A stretch of 64,000 bases of DNA from Echinometra lucunter (lineage: Eukaryota > Echinodermata > Echinoidea > Camarodonta > Echinometridae): NCBI GenBank assembly GCA_029962745.1, contig CM057157.1, forward strand, positions 20,915,798-20,979,797. The letters run 5' to 3'. The notes under the pieces were generated by a model. That model made no database searches. It saw nothing but the letters and a program-made list of their open reading frames with translations, and had not been told where the DNA came from. Below, in pieces: positions 60,973 to 64,000 of this stretch (position 1 is its first letter; the number at the start of each line of letters is the position of its first letter). Both the position numbers and the translations under genes were made by a program.

Positions 60973-61464
60973 TGAAAAGAAAAAAAAAGAAGCAGGATGG
61001 AGGAGTAGATACGAAAAAATAGGAAGAAAGGTAAGGAAAAGGGAAAAGAAGATAAAGTAAATAAAGCAATGTAAAACATAATATGAACTCATGAAAAATT
61101 ACAACTAGTTACTGATAACACTATTTTAGTAATAAGAGGGAAATAAAATATAATAAAAAGCTAAAATTGCTGCATTATAATTTTCATTGAAGAGAGTACA
61201 AAGAACACATTGAAAAGAAAAAAAAGAAGAAGCAGGATTGAGGAGTAGATACGAAAAAATAGGAAGAAAGGGAAGGAAAAGGGAAAAGAAGATAAAGTAT
61301 ATAAAGCAATGTAAAACATATTATGAACTCATGAAAAATTATTCACCTGTAACTAGTTACTGATAATACTATTTTAGTAATAAGAGGGAAATAAAATATA
61401 ATAAAAAGCTAAAATTGCTGCATTATAATTTTCATTGAAGAGAGTACAAAGAACACATTTAAAA
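60973..61464 (+). repeat. two-copy tandem duplication, unit ~240 bp
   Basis: Both copies contain AGGAGTAGATACGAAAAAAT, GATAAAGTA.ATAAAGCAAT and AATTGCTGCATTATAATTTT; few substitutions and one small insertion separate them. Confidence 0.9.
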
Positions 61465-62411
61465 AAAAATTGTATTAAAAAATAATACACCCCATTAATA
61501 TGTGCCTGGTTCTAATAATCTTTCCATAGTTGTAAAATCTACAAGACAAACTCGAAAGACAAGACATAACAGAGCAAAAGTTTGAAAATGTAAATACATT
61601 TATTTCTTTTTATTTATAAACTTATTTACAGAGTTAAGCATGCAAAAGTCTTCCCTGAATCATATAAAAATACATCATCTGGTAAAAAAAAAAAAGGCAA
61701 GAATGATTTTTCTCCATACAAAAAGTACTTTGGTTTTGGAATATTATCTTTACTACACATAGACTAAGAAACATGTTCACCATATACATGTCCCACAGTT
61801 CATTTTCTTTGGCAAAAGAATTGGTGAAAAACAAAACCTCACATTTAGGAAAAAAAAAAAGTAAAAGTTATTGTAAGCCAAAGTTTGACTTACAAAATCA
61901 CTTGCCAACAGCTTCATTTTTTTTAAAACAAAGACTGAGATGATTCAATTGTCACAAAATCCTAAAGAAAGACCTATTCAAATCTTATTTAAACCTAGAA
62001 GATGTATTCAAACATTATTGTCGGATTATAATTACAAGTGCATACATGAGACAAAGTCTTAAGATCCCAGTGGTGTCACGTACATTTTTAAGAACATTTT
62101 CCACGAAATATGATCACCTTTCATGTAAAAACATTTACAAATGGACCACAAAGCTATTGGCTTAACCACTTTAACAACCTTACATCCAGAAAAGGTAACC
62201 TATTCTCACACAACAGGTAATTACATGAAAATACTCTCTTTTTGTGTTAATTTCCTGTTCTTAGGTTCATAGAACTTGCTCCTTTTTTTTCTTTTCTTTT
62301 ACCTGTTCAGTTAACGTTAAACCAGAACTGCGTTCAACACCCCTCAACCCCCCCCCCCCTCTTTTCTGCTAAAATTCAAACTGTCTTGTGTTCACAAAAA
62401 GACACCACCAA
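61465..62411. other. no gene recognised
   Basis: AT-rich with several poly-A and poly-T runs; no exon recognised. Confidence 0.4.
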
Positions 62412-62714
62412 GGGGGTGTTTCACAAAGACTAAGATTGACTCAAATCGCTCTTAACTATGGCAGGCCATTCATGCCAAAGTTTGCTTTCACCATCCGTCT
62501 CTCAAAGGATGAGCAAATCATTGTCACAAATTTGAAGAATTTACATTTTTGTTCACTTCATCAATGAACTATAAAAAATTGTCTATTCTGCAGATTTGTG
62601 ACCATGATTTGCAAATCCTTTGAGAGATCCATGGTGAAAGCAAACAGTGGCATGAATGGCCAACCATAGTTCAGTGCAATTTTAGTCGATCTAAGTCTTT
62701 ATGAAGCACCCCCC
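62412..62714. mobile_element. ~300-bp palindromic MITE
   Basis: The left end GGGGGTGTTTCACAAAGAC and right end GTCTTTATGAAGCACCCCCC are inverted repeats; inner pairs include GCCATTCATGCCA / TGGCATGAATGGC and GCTTTCACCAT / ATGGTGAAAGC. Centre near 62563. Confidence 0.85.
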
Positions 62715-64000
62715 AGGTCTCAAATATTGATCACACTTTACAACATTAACATGCCATGAATTTCAGTCTGCTGAGTAATGTAATTTATCCTTGATATGAA
62801 TAATATAATAATGTCACAGACAGACTTACTTCCTTTGGCTTCAAATAAGATTCACGATGTGGTTATGCAAAGAGGATTGATTTTTTTTTTTTTTTAACAT
62901 TTTCTCAACATGAGTGATGATGAAGTTTCAAAGTTACCTTTGTCATACTATTTGGATATCAATTACACAAAATAATGGAGAGACATGCATTCAGGGATAG
63001 GCCCTAATATTCACAATAAATAAATATCACTGAAATAGTTAAAACAATACCACAAATGTAACTCACCATTATCTAGGTGACATAGCTCAATATCAGTAAA
63101 TATAAATGCAATTCACTATCGCATATGGGATAAAGTTCTTTGGTTTTGTCATGAAGTACTTGTAAACATTAACAAAGACACTTTCAATTCTATTAAGTAT
63201 GAAACCATTCTTAATCTTAGTATCACTGGAACAATCAGAACTAGACATGGATCTTACTCATTCCTGATGTCTAAAGTTTGTTGACTAAATGTTTGCATGT
63301 CTATTGAACATAGCAGTACATTGTCTCTTTTCAGTGATTTTCTAGTATTTCTTTTATACCAAATAAATGCTAGAAATTATGCATTGTACATGAACAGACA
63401 TAACTGAAAATGTAGAGTCTATTTTCCATCTCAATACATCACGCCATTTATGAATAAGAGCAATCTAATTTTAACTAATCATTAAAGTTTCTAAATTGGC
63501 AACACAGAGTGAAAAATTGTTAAATTCAGAACTTAAAAAAACTCTGAACTGCTTTGGGTTAAAGCAAATTCTGCAAAACAGTAAACCACCTACAAATAAA
63601 TGGCAAAAGAAAAACTTAACATGTAAACGAAAGGCAAGAAGCAATGATGGAAGGTGTAAAATAATACAGTTAAAGCTACAATGAGAACTGCCTATACAGA
63701 AAGGTCACCTGTCTTGAAAGACCACATATTTTTTCCCCTTATGTAGTTAATCTCCGAGGAACAGTAGTATGACTCAGCTCCAGCCAAAAGTGCTTTTTAT
63801 GAATTTGTACATCTACTAAATACTGAACTTTAACCCTGAAACATATACTATATCAAACTCTTATCCCAAGCCTAACCCAAAACCTTATTGCAACCCTGAC
63901 AATAAACATTAATCCAACAAAATACAGCGTGAAGCAATCGTCGCTGAAGTATATGGCAGGTCACCATACCTACGATATAGAAAGACCATACGCAAAGATT
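62715..64000. other. no gene recognised
   Basis: AT-rich; a poly-T run near 62880-62896. Nothing supports an exon, though 3' UTR of a gene beyond the window cannot be excluded. Confidence 0.4.

Overview
This is animal nuclear DNA. It is AT-rich, its genes are split into many short exons, introns are 0.1-11 kb, and inverted-repeat transposons, simple repeats and satellite arrays are dense. The two recognisable proteins are metazoan in type, and the repeat spectrum (a GIY-YIG Penelope retroelement, many small palindromic DNA transposons, tRNA-derived SINEs, frequent TACATGTA words) fits a marine invertebrate, most likely an echinoderm such as a sea urchin. The species call is inference.

Two genes can be rebuilt exon by exon. 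ATPAF1 (mitochondrial F1-ATPase assembly factor, 290 aa, 10 exons, + strand, 14899-22552) has a GC-AG first intron and two decayed copies of its last-exon coding end just downstream. Convergent to it, on the - strand, is a PLP-dependent L-threonine dehydratase with a C-terminal ACT domain (470 aa, 12 coding exons, 53890-28841) plus a probable non-coding first exon near 56.1 kb. The roughly 6 kb between them holds no recognised exon.

Layout: 1-14.6 kb is repeat-rich with no host exon found; it contains a dead Penelope-like element (9245-12014) with terminal repeats and a target-site duplication. 14.9-22.6 kb is ATPAF1. 22.6-28.8 kb is intergenic or UTR with a TTAA-flanked element and a hAT MITE. 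28.8-56.3 kb is the dehydratase gene, whose introns carry most of the unusual structure: a 10.1-kb segment bounded by 52-bp inverted repeats and filled by about 31 satellite units of 228 bp that flip orientation in the middle (intron 10), a 1.38-kb non-autonomous hAT with 8-bp target duplications, and a 1.76-kb inverted-repeat element carrying six perfect DR1 nuclear-receptor motifs at an exact 157-bp period and ending 24 bp from a splice donor (both in intron 3). 56.3-64 kb has no recognisable gene, only MITEs, duplications and simple repeats.

The strongest candidates for something undescribed are the 10.1-kb inverted satellite element (a transcribed, potentially hairpin-forming intron) and the DR1-carrying tandem-repeat element. 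Both are read directly from the sequence; their functions are inference.
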